DNA of 31,116 nt from the NCBI GenBank assembly GCA_031400505.1, contig JANNPZ010000053.1, positions 1 through 31,116 of the forward strand, in the 5' to 3' direction. Source of the DNA: JAIYDJ01 sp031400505. GTDB lineage: Bacteria > Pseudomonadota > Alphaproteobacteria > Rhodobacterales > Rhodobacteraceae. Both the position numbers and the translations under genes were made by a program. Shown here piece by piece: positions 24,148 through 31,116 of the stretch; the first letter of the stretch is position 1; each line of letters opens with the position of its first letter. The notes below the pieces were generated by a model, which made no database searches, had not been told where the DNA came from, and saw only the letters and a list, made by a program, of their open reading frames with translations.

Positions 24148-25512
24148 TCAAGCACAATCGCGAGGCTTGGCGCGCGCGCCGACCTGCAGGTGAATGCCGT
24201 CTTTGGCCCGCACTGTCAGATGCGCCACCGGGACCGGGACCCGCCCCGGAACAGGAACAACGCGGAACGCGCGGATCAGCAGCGCCAGCAGCACTGTGCC
24301 TTCGATCATGGCAAAGCCCGCCCCGGTGCAGACACGCGGCCCGGACGAGAACGGCATGTAGGCATCCCGGGCGCAGGCCCGGTTCTCGTCCCGTGACCAG
24401 CGGTCAGGATCAAATGCGTCGGGTGCGGCCCAAATCCGTTCATGCCGATGCAGATGCCAGGGCGACAATACGATCTGCGCGCCGCGCCGAACCTTGCGCC
24501 CGCGCATGTCTTCCGGATGCAGGTTTTGGCGCACCATCATCGGCACCGGGGGATAAAGTCGCAGCGCCTCCCGAAATACGTCGCGCGTGAACTTCAGGCG
24601 CGACAGTTGGCTGAAATCGGCCTCGTCACCCAAGGTCGCGGCCTCTGCCGCAACACGGTCCTGAACGTCTGGATGCGTGGCCAGCAAATACAGCGACCAC
24701 GCCAGCGCAGAGGCGCTGGTCTCATGCCCAGCAAGAAAGAAGATCGCAACTTGATCGACCATTTCTTCGGTCGCAAACCGCGCGCCGGTTTCGGGGTCTG
24801 GGGTCATCATGATCTTGGTCGCCAGATCGTCCGGTGCGGTGCCCGCCGCGATCTCGGCTACGCGGCCTTCCGTCAGGCGGGTTATCAGGCCGCGGATCAC
24901 GGCCGCAGAAACCTTCGTGGCGCGCCGATGAAACCGCGGCACCCATGCAGGCAACGGAACAAAGGCAGCGAGGTTAAGGATCGGTTGGGTGCGCTGATAG
25001 GTCCGAAACTCAGTGAACGCAGCGCTGGCAATTTCATGCTCGATCGGGATCGAAAACAAGGTGCGAAAGATCACATCCGCTGCCGCATGGCTCATCTCTT
25101 CTTCGACTTCGACAACGCCTGGCGCCATGCGCGCCACCATTGCCTGTCCTGCCGCCCAGATCCCGGGATATGCGTCGCGAAGCCGCCCGCCGTCGAATGC
25201 CGGATCGATGATCCGCCGCTGCCGTTTCCAAACCGCGCCATTGGTCACGAACACCGAATTGCCAAGCAGGGGCCGCAAACCCTCTGCGATCCGCGCAGAT
25301 TTCGGGAAATCGTCCGGTCGTTCGTTCAGCACGCGCGCGACCAGTGCGGGGTCGTTGCACAGATAGCTGCGAAAGAACGGCGTGCGGAACTCTGCCATCC
25401 AGGCACGATATAGCCGCGCCGGTTGTGCCGACAAAAGATCGGCACGAAACAACCGCAGGTACTGCAACAGCGATACCTTGTCGGCACGCGAAATCGGTTT
25501 CGGGGGGATCAC
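24148..25512 (-). CDS. cytochrome P450 monooxygenase
   Basis: 454 residues with the P450 landmarks: C-helix WKRQRRIIDPAF (95-106), I-helix oxygen-activating AGHETS (261-266), the E-x-x-R of the K-helix (E315, R318), and the heme loop FSSGPRVCTG with thiolate C395. The overall look is closer to CYP4/CYP110-like fatty-acid or terpene hydroxylases than to P450cam, but the substrate cannot be read from sequence. It starts with GTG 25512, overlapping the stop of the upstream alpha/beta-hydrolase-like gene by 4 nt, so the two proteins are made together. No ferredoxin or reductase gene is near, so electrons come from partners encoded elsewhere. Confidence 0.95.
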   Translation of the reverse strand: MIPPKPISRADKVSLLQYLRLFRADLLSAQPARLYRAWMAEFRTPFFRSYLCNDPALVARVLNERPDDFPKSARIAEGLRPLLGNSVFVTNGAVWKRQRRIIDPAFDGGRLRDAYPGIWAAGQAMVARMAPGVVEVEEEMSHAAADVIFRTLFSIPIEHEIASAAFTEFRTYQRTQPILNLAAFVPLPAWVPRFHRRATKVSAAVIRGLITRLTEGRVAEIAAGTAPDDLATKIMMTPDPETGARFATEEMVDQVAIFFLAGHETSASALAWSLYLLATHPDVQDRVAAEAATLGDEADFSQLSRLKFTRDVFREALRLYPPVPMMVRQNLHPEDMRGRKVRRGAQIVLSPWHLHRHERIWAAPDAFDPDRWSRDENRACARDAYMPFSSGPRVCTGAGFAMIEGTVLLALLIRAFRVVPVPGRVPVPVAHLTVRAKDGIHLQVGARAKPRDCA

Positions 25513-26702
25513 GCCAGGGACCTGTAGCCCGAGGTCGGTCGCTCGATCCGGCTGACCGAAGGATTGCGCCCCCGGTACCGGTCGGCAAGTGTCACCGGTC
25601 CCGCGGTGATTTGGAAATAGTCATAGTCGCCGGGGCGGTCGAAGGCGCAAAGATACTGGAAATGCAGGCGGAAGAACTTCCAGCGCAATTCCTTCCAGCG
25701 TGCCGGGCTCAACGTGCGCGTGAAAGCAGCCGACACGACCAGCGGCCATTTCTTGTCTACCGGCGCCACCCCCGTCACCGCGACCGGATCGCACAGCGCA
25801 AAGGCGCAGCCATCTCCGGGTGCCGTCACGTCGATCCAGGTTAGCTCGTCGCGCGCTGAAAGAAAGTGCAGATCTGCCCGCAACCGCGTGGCACGCGGCA
25901 AGAACGACACCATCGGAACCACCTGACCCAAGGTCAGCAACCCCAGCGCAGGGCGCGCGTCCGACAGACCTGCGCGGATCAAATCGGACAGCACCGACAC
26001 CGCGACATGCGCACCCGAAGAGTGGCCGATCAGCAGAACCTCGTCGAAATCCTGTTGCAACGCATCCCCAACCGATTGTCCAAATGCAACAATCCGCGCC
26101 TCCAATTCAGGCGAATTGGCCCCAAACGAACCTGCCGAATATGCATAATCATGCATCAGGTAGTAGGCGAACAGTTTGTTGTCATAGCGGCGAAATGCCC
26201 GCAGCACGGCCACAAAAACACCAAGGCCAACTCCCCAGCCAACCAAAGGATGCAACCAACCTGCCAGCGTTCCCGTGGCCCAGCCAGCCAGCACCGCCAG
26301 CATCAATTGCCCCAACAGCATTCCGATCGGATAAAGTGCTGCAATCATCGGGCCCTTGCGCAGCCTGACCAACCGAAACAAGGCACCGGTCGCGATGTAG
26401 ACCCACGCAGTTCGCACCAGCTGCCAATAGGTCGCTGCAATCGACGGGTTCATCGATCCCTTGACGATGTCCGACCACACCAGAACCTCGAAGTCTGCAA
26501 CCGCTCCCTGCCCCGTGACTTGCCAGCCATAAAGACCTTTCGTCATCTTTGGCGTCAATTCGAGCATGTAGCCAGAGATCGCCGCCTGCGCTTTGCCTTC
26601 GCGGCGATACAACTCGCGGTACCGACGCGGCGGAATTGGGTCATAGCCGGGGATGTAGAACACCCTCCGCCGAAACTCTCGCTGTGTCGCGCCGTCGATC
26701 AT
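25509..26702 (-). CDS. membrane-embedded alpha/beta-hydrolase-like protein, unknown function
   Basis: 397 residues that I cannot name. The N-terminus FRRRVFYIPGYDPIPPRRY is like the first strand and oxyanion region of a hydrolase. Residues about 95-165 contain two or three hydrophobic helices (around GMLLGQLMLAVLAGWATG and GWGVGLGVFVAVL). Then a nucleophile elbow VLLIGHSSGAH appears with S228, the GxSxG pattern. Later acid and histidine candidates cannot be fixed. It may be a lipase or esterase acting at the inner membrane. The start ATG 26702 has no good Shine-Dalgarno. It ends in a 4-nt overlap with the P450 gene and begins 42 nt downstream of ccdA. Confidence 0.7.
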   Translation of the reverse strand: MIDGATQREFRRRVFYIPGYDPIPPRRYRELYRREGKAQAAISGYMLELTPKMTKGLYGWQVTGQGAVADFEVLVWSDIVKGSMNPSIAATYWQLVRTAWVYIATGALFRLVRLRKGPMIAALYPIGMLLGQLMLAVLAGWATGTLAGWLHPLVGWGVGLGVFVAVLRAFRRYDNKLFAYYLMHDYAYSAGSFGANSPELEARIVAFGQSVGDALQQDFDEVLLIGHSSGAHVAVSVLSDLIRAGLSDARPALGLLTLGQVVPMVSFLPRATRLRADLHFLSARDELTWIDVTAPGDGCAFALCDPVAVTGVAPVDKKWPLVVSAAFTRTLSPARWKELRWKFFRLHFQYLCAFDRPGDYDYFQITAGPVTLADRYRGRNPSVSRIERPTSGYRSLA

Positions 26703-26744
26703 GCCACGAGTATGCCAAGCGATTGCGGAAATTCTAAGGGGAAA

Positions 26745-27485
26745 TCAGCCCAGGGTGGCAAGGAACGGCAGGTTCTCGAGCAGCCAGTAAGAAAACTGCG
26801 AGAATCCCCCGGTCAGCATCAACAAACCCACCGTCCACAGCAGCAGCCCCATGATCCGCTCGATCTGTTCGGTATGCCGCTTGAAGAACGCCATCAGCCC
26901 GCTCATCCGCGGGAAAAACGCGGCCACCAGCAGAAAGGGAATGCCCAAACCCAGCGCATAGACACCCAGCAGCGTGGTTCCCCGCGCCACTGACCCCTCT
27001 TGAGCTGCCAGTGACAGGATCGCACCCAGTTGCGGCCCGATGCAGGGCGTCCAGCCAAAGGCAAATGCCAGCCCCAGCACGTAGGCGCCAAACGCAGAGC
27101 CACCTTGTTGACCCGCATCCACACGCAATTCGCGATTCAGAAACCCGATGCGGATCACCCCCAGAAAATGCGCGCCAAACACCATGACAACGATGCCCGC
27201 CAGCATTGCAAATGTATCGGCATTGCCCAGAAAGAATGCGCCAAACGCCGAAGCGGTAAAGCCAAGCAGCATGAAGACCGTGGACAGCCCCAGCACAAAG
27301 AACACCGCCGGCAACAGCGCCGATCTGCCCGCCCGCATCTCGCCCACCGATATCCCGCTCATGTAGGCAAGATAGGGCGGTACGATCGGCAGGACGCAGG
27401 GGCTGAGAAATGACAAAATTCCCGCCAGCAGTGCCACGGCCATGGCAGGCAACAGACTTGCATCAAAGATGTCGATACCTAACAT
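26745..27485 (-). CDS. ccdA: cytochrome c biogenesis protein CcdA
   Basis: 246 residues, six predicted membrane helices, with the two redox cysteines in SPCVLP (C30) and TPCIGP (C148) that define CcdA and the central domain of DsbD. It carries electrons from cytoplasmic thioredoxin across the inner membrane to reduce thiols in the periplasm, needed for c-type cytochrome maturation. ATG 27485 has AAAGGAG 8 nt upstream. No CcmG or thioredoxin-like partner is adjacent. Divergent from tusA over 141 nt. The P450 pair downstream may share its transcript. Confidence 0.92.
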   Translation of the reverse strand: MLGIDIFDASLLPAMAVALLAGILSFLSPCVLPIVPPYLAYMSGISVGEMRAGRSALLPAVFFVLGLSTVFMLLGFTASAFGAFFLGNADTFAMLAGIVVMVFGAHFLGVIRIGFLNRELRVDAGQQGGSAFGAYVLGLAFAFGWTPCIGPQLGAILSLAAQEGSVARGTTLLGVYALGLGIPFLLVAAFFPRMSGLMAFFKRHTEQIERIMGLLLWTVGLLMLTGGFSQFSYWLLENLPFLATLG

Positions 27486-27626
27486 CGGCGGCTCCTTTTC
27501 GCGCTGGCCTAGCGGGATTTGTGCCAGACGTCACGCGGGCAAGAGGTCACATTGACGTGCGGCAAGCATTTCGCAAATCGGAAAGAGCCTTCGACGGGGA
27601 TTTGATCAGTGAAGAACGAGGGATCG

Positions 27627-27857
27627 ATGGTGTGGGATGTTGAACTCGATTGCACCGGGCTTTTGTGCCCGCTGCCGGTTTTGAAAGCGCAAAAGCGTCT
27701 GCGCGGCATGGCTGCGGGCCAGGTCCTTGCCTTGGTCGCGACGGATGCGATGGCGGCGGTAGACGTGCCGCATTTCTGCCAGACGACCGGGCACAGATTT
27801 TTGTCGGCAGAGCCAGAAGGAATGGCGACGCGCTATCTTATCCGCTGCAAGACCTGA
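27627..27857 (+). CDS. tusA: TusA-family sulfurtransferase
   Basis: 76 residues with the TusA signature CTGLLCPLPVLKAQ, the persulfide-carrying cysteine being C14 in CPLP. TusA-type proteins carry sulfur for tRNA thiolation, molybdenum cofactor or sulfur oxidation. ATG 27627 is preferred to the in-frame GTG 27609 because GAGGG lies 4 nt before it. Placed back to back with ccdA; whether the two cooperate in thiol or sulfur handling is open. Convergent with rne, with a GGCGG/CCGCC hairpin between the stops. Confidence 0.88.
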   Translation: MVWDVELDCTGLLCPLPVLKAQKRLRGMAAGQVLALVATDAMAAVDVPHFCQTTGHRFLSAEPEGMATRYLIRCKT

Positions 27858-27860
27858 GGT

Positions 27861-27877
27861 CGGCGGAATGCCCGCCG
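27861..27877. terminator. GC hairpin between convergent tusA and rne
   Basis: CGGCGG (27861-27866) and CCGCCG (27872-27877) make a 6-bp stem with a 5-nt loop in the 34-nt gap between the two stops. Neither strand has a U-tract, so any termination would be weak or Rho-assisted. Confidence 0.35.
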
Positions 27878-27891
27878 CCCCAGTGTCGAAA

Positions 27892-30741
27892 TCAGCGCCC
27901 GAGTGACCACCAACCACGGCGTTTGGGTTTTGCCGCATCCTCCGCAGAACCGGTATCCTGTGCGGTTGACATCGAATCGCTCAGCGCATCGGCTTGCAGA
28001 ACTGCCTCTGGCACTGGTGCAGACACGACAGGATCAGACAGCACTGCTGCATCGACAACGCGTTCCGCTTTGGTCGTGACAACAGGTTGCAGCGCTACCG
28101 GTTCTGGTTCCGGCGCTGCAGTTTGGGCAGCTTCTGCGTCAATGACCTGCACGGGCAAGGCTGCCAGAACCGGATCCGGCGCTTGCGCAAAGTCGGACGA
28201 GTCTGCAGGCGGGCCCGCTTTTGCCGTACCATCAGTTGCCTTTGCAGCGGATGACCGGGGCGTCGCTGCCTTTGGCTTAGTGCTTCTTGCCCGGGATGAG
28301 GGGGCTTTGGGTTCAGCTTTGACTGGGGCGGCGTCGTCCGTTGCGACCAGGGTTGCGGCCTTGGCCTTGCTGGTGCGTGATCTGGTTGTAGGCTTTTTCA
28401 GCGGTGCGTCAGGCACTGCCGCAGGCTCCGGCGGCACTTCTGCCGGAACATCTGCGGGCATTTCTGTGGGCGCTTCTGCGACCGACATGGCCAGTTCCGA
28501 CTGCAAGGTCGGTTCTGCATCGGCAGCCGCGATGTCTTCGACATCGTCGCCGTCATCGTCACCGTCGTCTGCATCATCGCCATCCGCCATGTCGGCAGTT
28601 TCCGCGCCCTGGCCCGGTCCGCCTTTCTTGCGACGACGCCGACGCCGCTTTTTCTTGCCGGGCGCACCGGGTGCGGCCCCGTCAGTCGGGGCTGCAACCG
28701 CCGTTTCAACGTCGTCTCCGTCGCCCTCGTCTTCGACGTCGTCGAACAGCAGATCCTCGTCTTCGTCAACGGCTGCCCCCATCAGGCTGGCATTGCCCGA
28801 AATCACCGGTGCGCTGTCTGGCACGACCCGCGTTGCAGTCTTGAACTTCTCGATCGTGAAATCGGGCGAGATCATCGCCGGATCGCATTCGATCCGCACG
28901 CTCATCCCATAGCGGGCCTCGATCAGGGCGATATGCTCGCGCTTGCCGTTGATCAGGAAGTTCACGATGCCGATGGGCGCACGCAGCAGAACCTCTTTGC
29001 TGCGCTTGCGCGTGCCCTCTTCCTCCAGCGCGCGCAGCACCTGCAGGCCCAGGCTGTCGTCCGAGCGGATCAGACCGGTTCCATGGCAATGCGCGCAGGG
29101 CTGTGTCGTCGATTCGAGCATGCCCGGGCGCAGCCGCTGCCGGCTCATCTCCATCAGGCCAAAGCCGCTGATCCGGCCGACCTGAATGCGGGCGCGGTCG
29201 GTTTTCAGCTTGTCCTTCAGACGCTTTTCAACGGCGGCGTTGTTCTTGCGCTCTTCCATGTCGATGAAGTCGATCACGATCAGACCGGCAAGGTCGCGCA
29301 GGCGCAACTGGCGGGCGACCTCGTCGCAGGCCTCAAGGTTGGTCTTCAGCGCGGTATCCTCGATCGACCCTTCGCGGGTGGACCGGCCAGAGTTCACGTC
29401 GATCGCCACCAGTGCCTCGGTGATCCCGATCACGATGTAGCCGCCGGATTTCAACTGCACCGTCGGGTTGAACATGCCGCCGAGATAGCTTTCGACCTGA
29501 TACTTGGCGAACAGCGGCATCTGTTCGGCATAGGGCACCACCACGCGGGCGTGGCTGGGCATGATCATCCGCATGAAATCCTTGGCGGTGCGGTACCCCG
29601 CCTCGCCTTCCACCAGAATCTCGTCGATCTCGCGGCTGTAAAGGTCGCGGATCGTGCGCTTGATCAGATCGCCTTCCTCATAGATCGCCGCCGGGGCGAT
29701 TGACCGCAGCGTCAGCTCGCGGATCTGCTCCCACAGCCGCATCAGGTATTCATAGTCGCGCTTGATCTCGGGCTTGGTCCGCTTGGCCCCTGCCGTGCGG
29801 ATGATCAGGCCGGCACCTTCCGGCACCTCGATCTCGCCCGCGATTTCCTTCAGCTTCTTGCGATCCGCAGCCACGGTGATCTTGCGGCTGATGCCGCCGC
29901 CGCGCGCCGTGTTCGGCATCAGAACGCAGTAACGACCGGCCAGCGACAGATAGGTGGTCAGCGCCGCCCCCTTGTTGCCGCGTTCTTCCTTGACCACCTG
30001 CACCAACAGGATCTGGCGGACCTTTACGACTTCCTGGATCTTGTAGCGGCGGGCGCGCGGCCGGCGCGGTGCGCTGATTTCTTCGGCCACGTCCTCTTCG
30101 GCAATCGACTCGATCTCGTCATCGGTGTCAGACGCATGATCGATTGACCGAAACGGCGCTTCAACCTCATCAGCCTCGCCGTTGGCCTCTTGGGCCGGCG
30201 CCGGATCAGCATGCGAATGCCCACCATGGAAATGCACGCCATGGTCGTGCGCCAAGTGCGGTACGTCGGCGTGGTTTTCCACCAGAGCATCCGCACCGGT
30301 TTCTTCGCCAAGATCGACCACGTCCATGCTGTTGACTTCGGCGGTCTGCACCAGGTCGGCCGCCCGACCGGACGTCGCCGCGGATTGCGGTGCAGGCCGG
30401 GGACGCTGCGACGACCGGCGGGGGCGGTTTTCTTCTTCGTCTTCTGCGCGGTTGAAGGCGCGCTCTTCCTCGAGCAGGGCTTTGCGATCGGCAACCGGGA
30501 TCTGGTAGTAATCCGGATGAATCTCGGCAAAGGCGAGGAAGCCATGGCGGTTGCCGCCGTAGTCGACAAAGGCCGCCTGCAACGAGGGTTCTACCCGCGT
30601 CACCTTGGCCAGATAGATGTTCCCGGCAAGCTGGCGCTTGTTCAGGGTTTCAAAATCGAACTCCTCGACCTTGTTTCCGTCAACCACGACAACCCGGGTT
30701 TCCTCGGCATGTGTCGCGTCAATAAGCATTTTCTTTGACAT
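27892..30741 (-). CDS. rne: ribonuclease E
   Basis: 949 residues. It starts at ATG 30741 (MSKKMLIDATHAEETRVV), the alphaproteobacterial RNase E N-terminus, with GGA just upstream; the frame continues 65 codons further but without homology. The S1 domain (about 36-280) is split by an insertion at about 92-232 that is acidic and has eight His between 157 and 177. Catalytic metal ligands are D448 (VAIDVNSG) and D491 (IVIDFIDM); the zinc-link is C549-A-H-C552. The C-terminal scaffold (about 655-949) has an acidic cluster, an Arg/Lys block (696-706), a second Asp-rich cluster (720-735), Ala/Pro-rich sequence and a closing GWWSLGR. It starts mRNA decay and processes rRNA and tRNA precursors. Confidence 0.96.
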   Translation of the reverse strand: MSKKMLIDATHAEETRVVVVDGNKVEEFDFETLNKRQLAGNIYLAKVTRVEPSLQAAFVDYGGNRHGFLAFAEIHPDYYQIPVADRKALLEEERAFNRAEDEEENRPRRSSQRPRPAPQSAATSGRAADLVQTAEVNSMDVVDLGEETGADALVENHADVPHLAHDHGVHFHGGHSHADPAPAQEANGEADEVEAPFRSIDHASDTDDEIESIAEEDVAEEISAPRRPRARRYKIQEVVKVRQILLVQVVKEERGNKGAALTTYLSLAGRYCVLMPNTARGGGISRKITVAADRKKLKEIAGEIEVPEGAGLIIRTAGAKRTKPEIKRDYEYLMRLWEQIRELTLRSIAPAAIYEEGDLIKRTIRDLYSREIDEILVEGEAGYRTAKDFMRMIMPSHARVVVPYAEQMPLFAKYQVESYLGGMFNPTVQLKSGGYIVIGITEALVAIDVNSGRSTREGSIEDTALKTNLEACDEVARQLRLRDLAGLIVIDFIDMEERKNNAAVEKRLKDKLKTDRARIQVGRISGFGLMEMSRQRLRPGMLESTTQPCAHCHGTGLIRSDDSLGLQVLRALEEEGTRKRSKEVLLRAPIGIVNFLINGKREHIALIEARYGMSVRIECDPAMISPDFTIEKFKTATRVVPDSAPVISGNASLMGAAVDEDEDLLFDDVEDEGDGDDVETAVAAPTDGAAPGAPGKKKRRRRRRKKGGPGQGAETADMADGDDADDGDDDGDDVEDIAAADAEPTLQSELAMSVAEAPTEMPADVPAEVPPEPAAVPDAPLKKPTTRSRTSKAKAATLVATDDAAPVKAEPKAPSSRARSTKPKAATPRSSAAKATDGTAKAGPPADSSDFAQAPDPVLAALPVQVIDAEAAQTAAPEPEPVALQPVVTTKAERVVDAAVLSDPVVSAPVPEAVLQADALSDSMSTAQDTGSAEDAAKPKRRGWWSLGR

Positions 30742-30971
30742 TTGGATCCATTGCGCCTGCCATTCAGGACACCCCTTTGCGGTGCAAATGGGTGATCCCG
30801 GAAGGTACGGCTGCTTGTTCGGGCAAGACACGGACGAGACGTCAGGCGGGCCGCGCCCGGTGGGCACCCCTCGCACTTCGCCAATGTAGTCGCTCGCGCC
30901 ATCGCGTTTCTCGATCTGCCCCCTTGCGGAGGCCACTACAAAAGCCTGCGGTCGTCATCGACTTGGCGGGC

Positions 30972-30992
30972 AATAAAACGGCCAAAAGGCCG
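30972..30992 (-). terminator. terminator-like hairpin in the rne leader
   Basis: Minus strand: CGGCC, loop TTTT, GGCCG, then TTTTATT. The stem is only 5 bp but all G-C, and is followed directly by the U-rich tract. It sits about 230 nt upstream of the rne ATG, so it could end part of the transcripts before they reach the gene. Confidence 0.4.
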
Positions 30993-31051
30993 ATCCGGCT
31001 GTCCCCGGTCGGCGCGTTTCATCGCATCAAGTAGGGGGCAGAGAATTCCGT

Positions 31052-31066
31052 TGTGAAAAAATCACA
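31052..31066. promoter_or_regulatory. palindrome TGTGA-N5-TCACA upstream of rne
   Basis: A perfect 5-bp inverted repeat, TGTGA (31052-31056) and TCACA (31062-31066) around AAAAA. It resembles a CRP-type site but with 5 rather than 6 central bases. A further TTTCACA half-match follows. Regulator unknown. Confidence 0.3.
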
Positions 31067-31088
31067 TGTTTCACAGTAACGTCAAAGT

Positions 31089-31102
31089 TTGTCGAATGAC
31101 AA
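31089..31102. promoter_or_regulatory. palindrome TTGTC-N4-GACAA upstream of rne
   Basis: TTGTC (31089-31093) and GACAA (31098-31102) form a perfect inverted repeat around GAAT, 22 bp from the previous palindrome. It is a typical size for a dimeric repressor site. It lies near where an rne promoter, or one for a divergent gene, would be expected, but no clear -35/-10 pair could be fixed. Confidence 0.25.
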
Positions 31103-31116
31103 TGGGTCATTTCGCA

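Larger units (their letters stand above)
30742..31116. other. rne leader and divergent promoter region, no gene
   Basis: 375 nt up to the window edge without a credible gene. On the rne strand it would form a long leader: a terminator-like hairpin at 30972-30992, a possible long-range pairing of TGTAGT with ACTACA about 50 nt apart (around 30887-30940), and GC-rich stems nearer the start codon. Two short palindromes lie at 31052-31066 and 31089-31102. In Rhodobacterales an amidase gene is often divergent to rne; the window ends before it. Confidence 0.5.

Noticed and set aside
27650..28912. 420-codon open frame on the plus strand running over tusA and antisense to rne
   Set aside because: Low-complexity Ser/Ala/Gly sequence produced by the antisense of the Ala/Pro/Asp-rich RNase E tail; it also overlaps tusA in another frame.
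30742..30936. 65-codon N-terminal extension of RNase E
   Set aside because: The standard start MSKKMLIDATH lies at 30741 with a GGA upstream; the extension covers the structured leader.
1..31116. CRISPR arrays, complete insertion sequences or rRNA genes
   Set aside because: No regularly spaced repeats, no transposase with terminal repeats and no rRNA sequence were seen on either strand.

Overview
The window reads as chromosome of a G+C-rich alphaproteobacterium, most likely a member of the Rhodobacteraceae (Rhodobacterales). The main evidence is the gene content: an NDUFA12-type complex I accessory subunit, a DUF2155 protein, an RNase E with a long insertion in its S1 domain and a conserved-looking GWWSLGR tail, and the run infA / small membrane protein / maf / short RNase E/G / yacG. 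Almost all of it is ordinary, compact housekeeping chromosome, with many 1-4 nt stop/start overlaps. One short stretch, about 18.9-21.4 kb, is a decayed mobile island.

Layout. 0-6.75 kb is a reductive pyrimidine-degradation block: an omega-amino-acid (beta-alanine):pyruvate aminotransferase (-), a RutR-type TetR regulator (+), the potassium transporter kup (+), and the dihydropyrimidine dehydrogenase pair preT-preA (-). PreTA reduces uracil or thymine. The aminotransferase would take the final beta-alanine. The two hydrolases between them are not in the window. 6.8-9.4 kb holds accB-accC-aat (+). 9.4-12.7 kb (-) holds clpP, clpX and a translationally coupled set NDUFA12-mlaD-DUF2155. 13.2-16.4 kb has a CDP-alcohol phosphatidyltransferase, an EnvZ-like histidine kinase without an adjacent response regulator, and a divergent metallo-beta-lactamase-fold hydrolase. 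16.5-18.9 kb has tRNA-Gly(GCC), a PhnA/YjdM zinc-ribbon protein, a CoA-binding protein, rlmB and tRNA-Tyr(GTA). A possible small RNA with its own -10 element and terminator lies directly behind rlmB.

tRNA-Tyr is followed at once by the 5' half of a tyrosine-recombinase gene, then by the frameshifted C-terminal half of a type III restriction-type helicase-nuclease. This is the scar of an integrated defence island. 21.5-24.1 kb has tRNA-Phe(GAA), yacG, a short RNase E/G, maf, a small membrane protein and infA. 24.1-27.5 kb has a cytochrome P450 translationally coupled to a membrane-embedded alpha/beta-hydrolase-like protein, then ccdA. 27.6-31.1 kb has tusA, full-length RNase E and its long structured leader.

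No complete, clearly new multi-gene system is visible. The best leads are the candidate sRNA behind rlmB, the terminator-like hairpin and palindromes upstream of rne, a ribosome-binding site locked in a perfect inverted repeat between infA and maf, the P450/hydrolase pair, and a possible RutR operator shared by the aminotransferase and preT promoters. All of these come from reading by eye; no database search or folding program was run.
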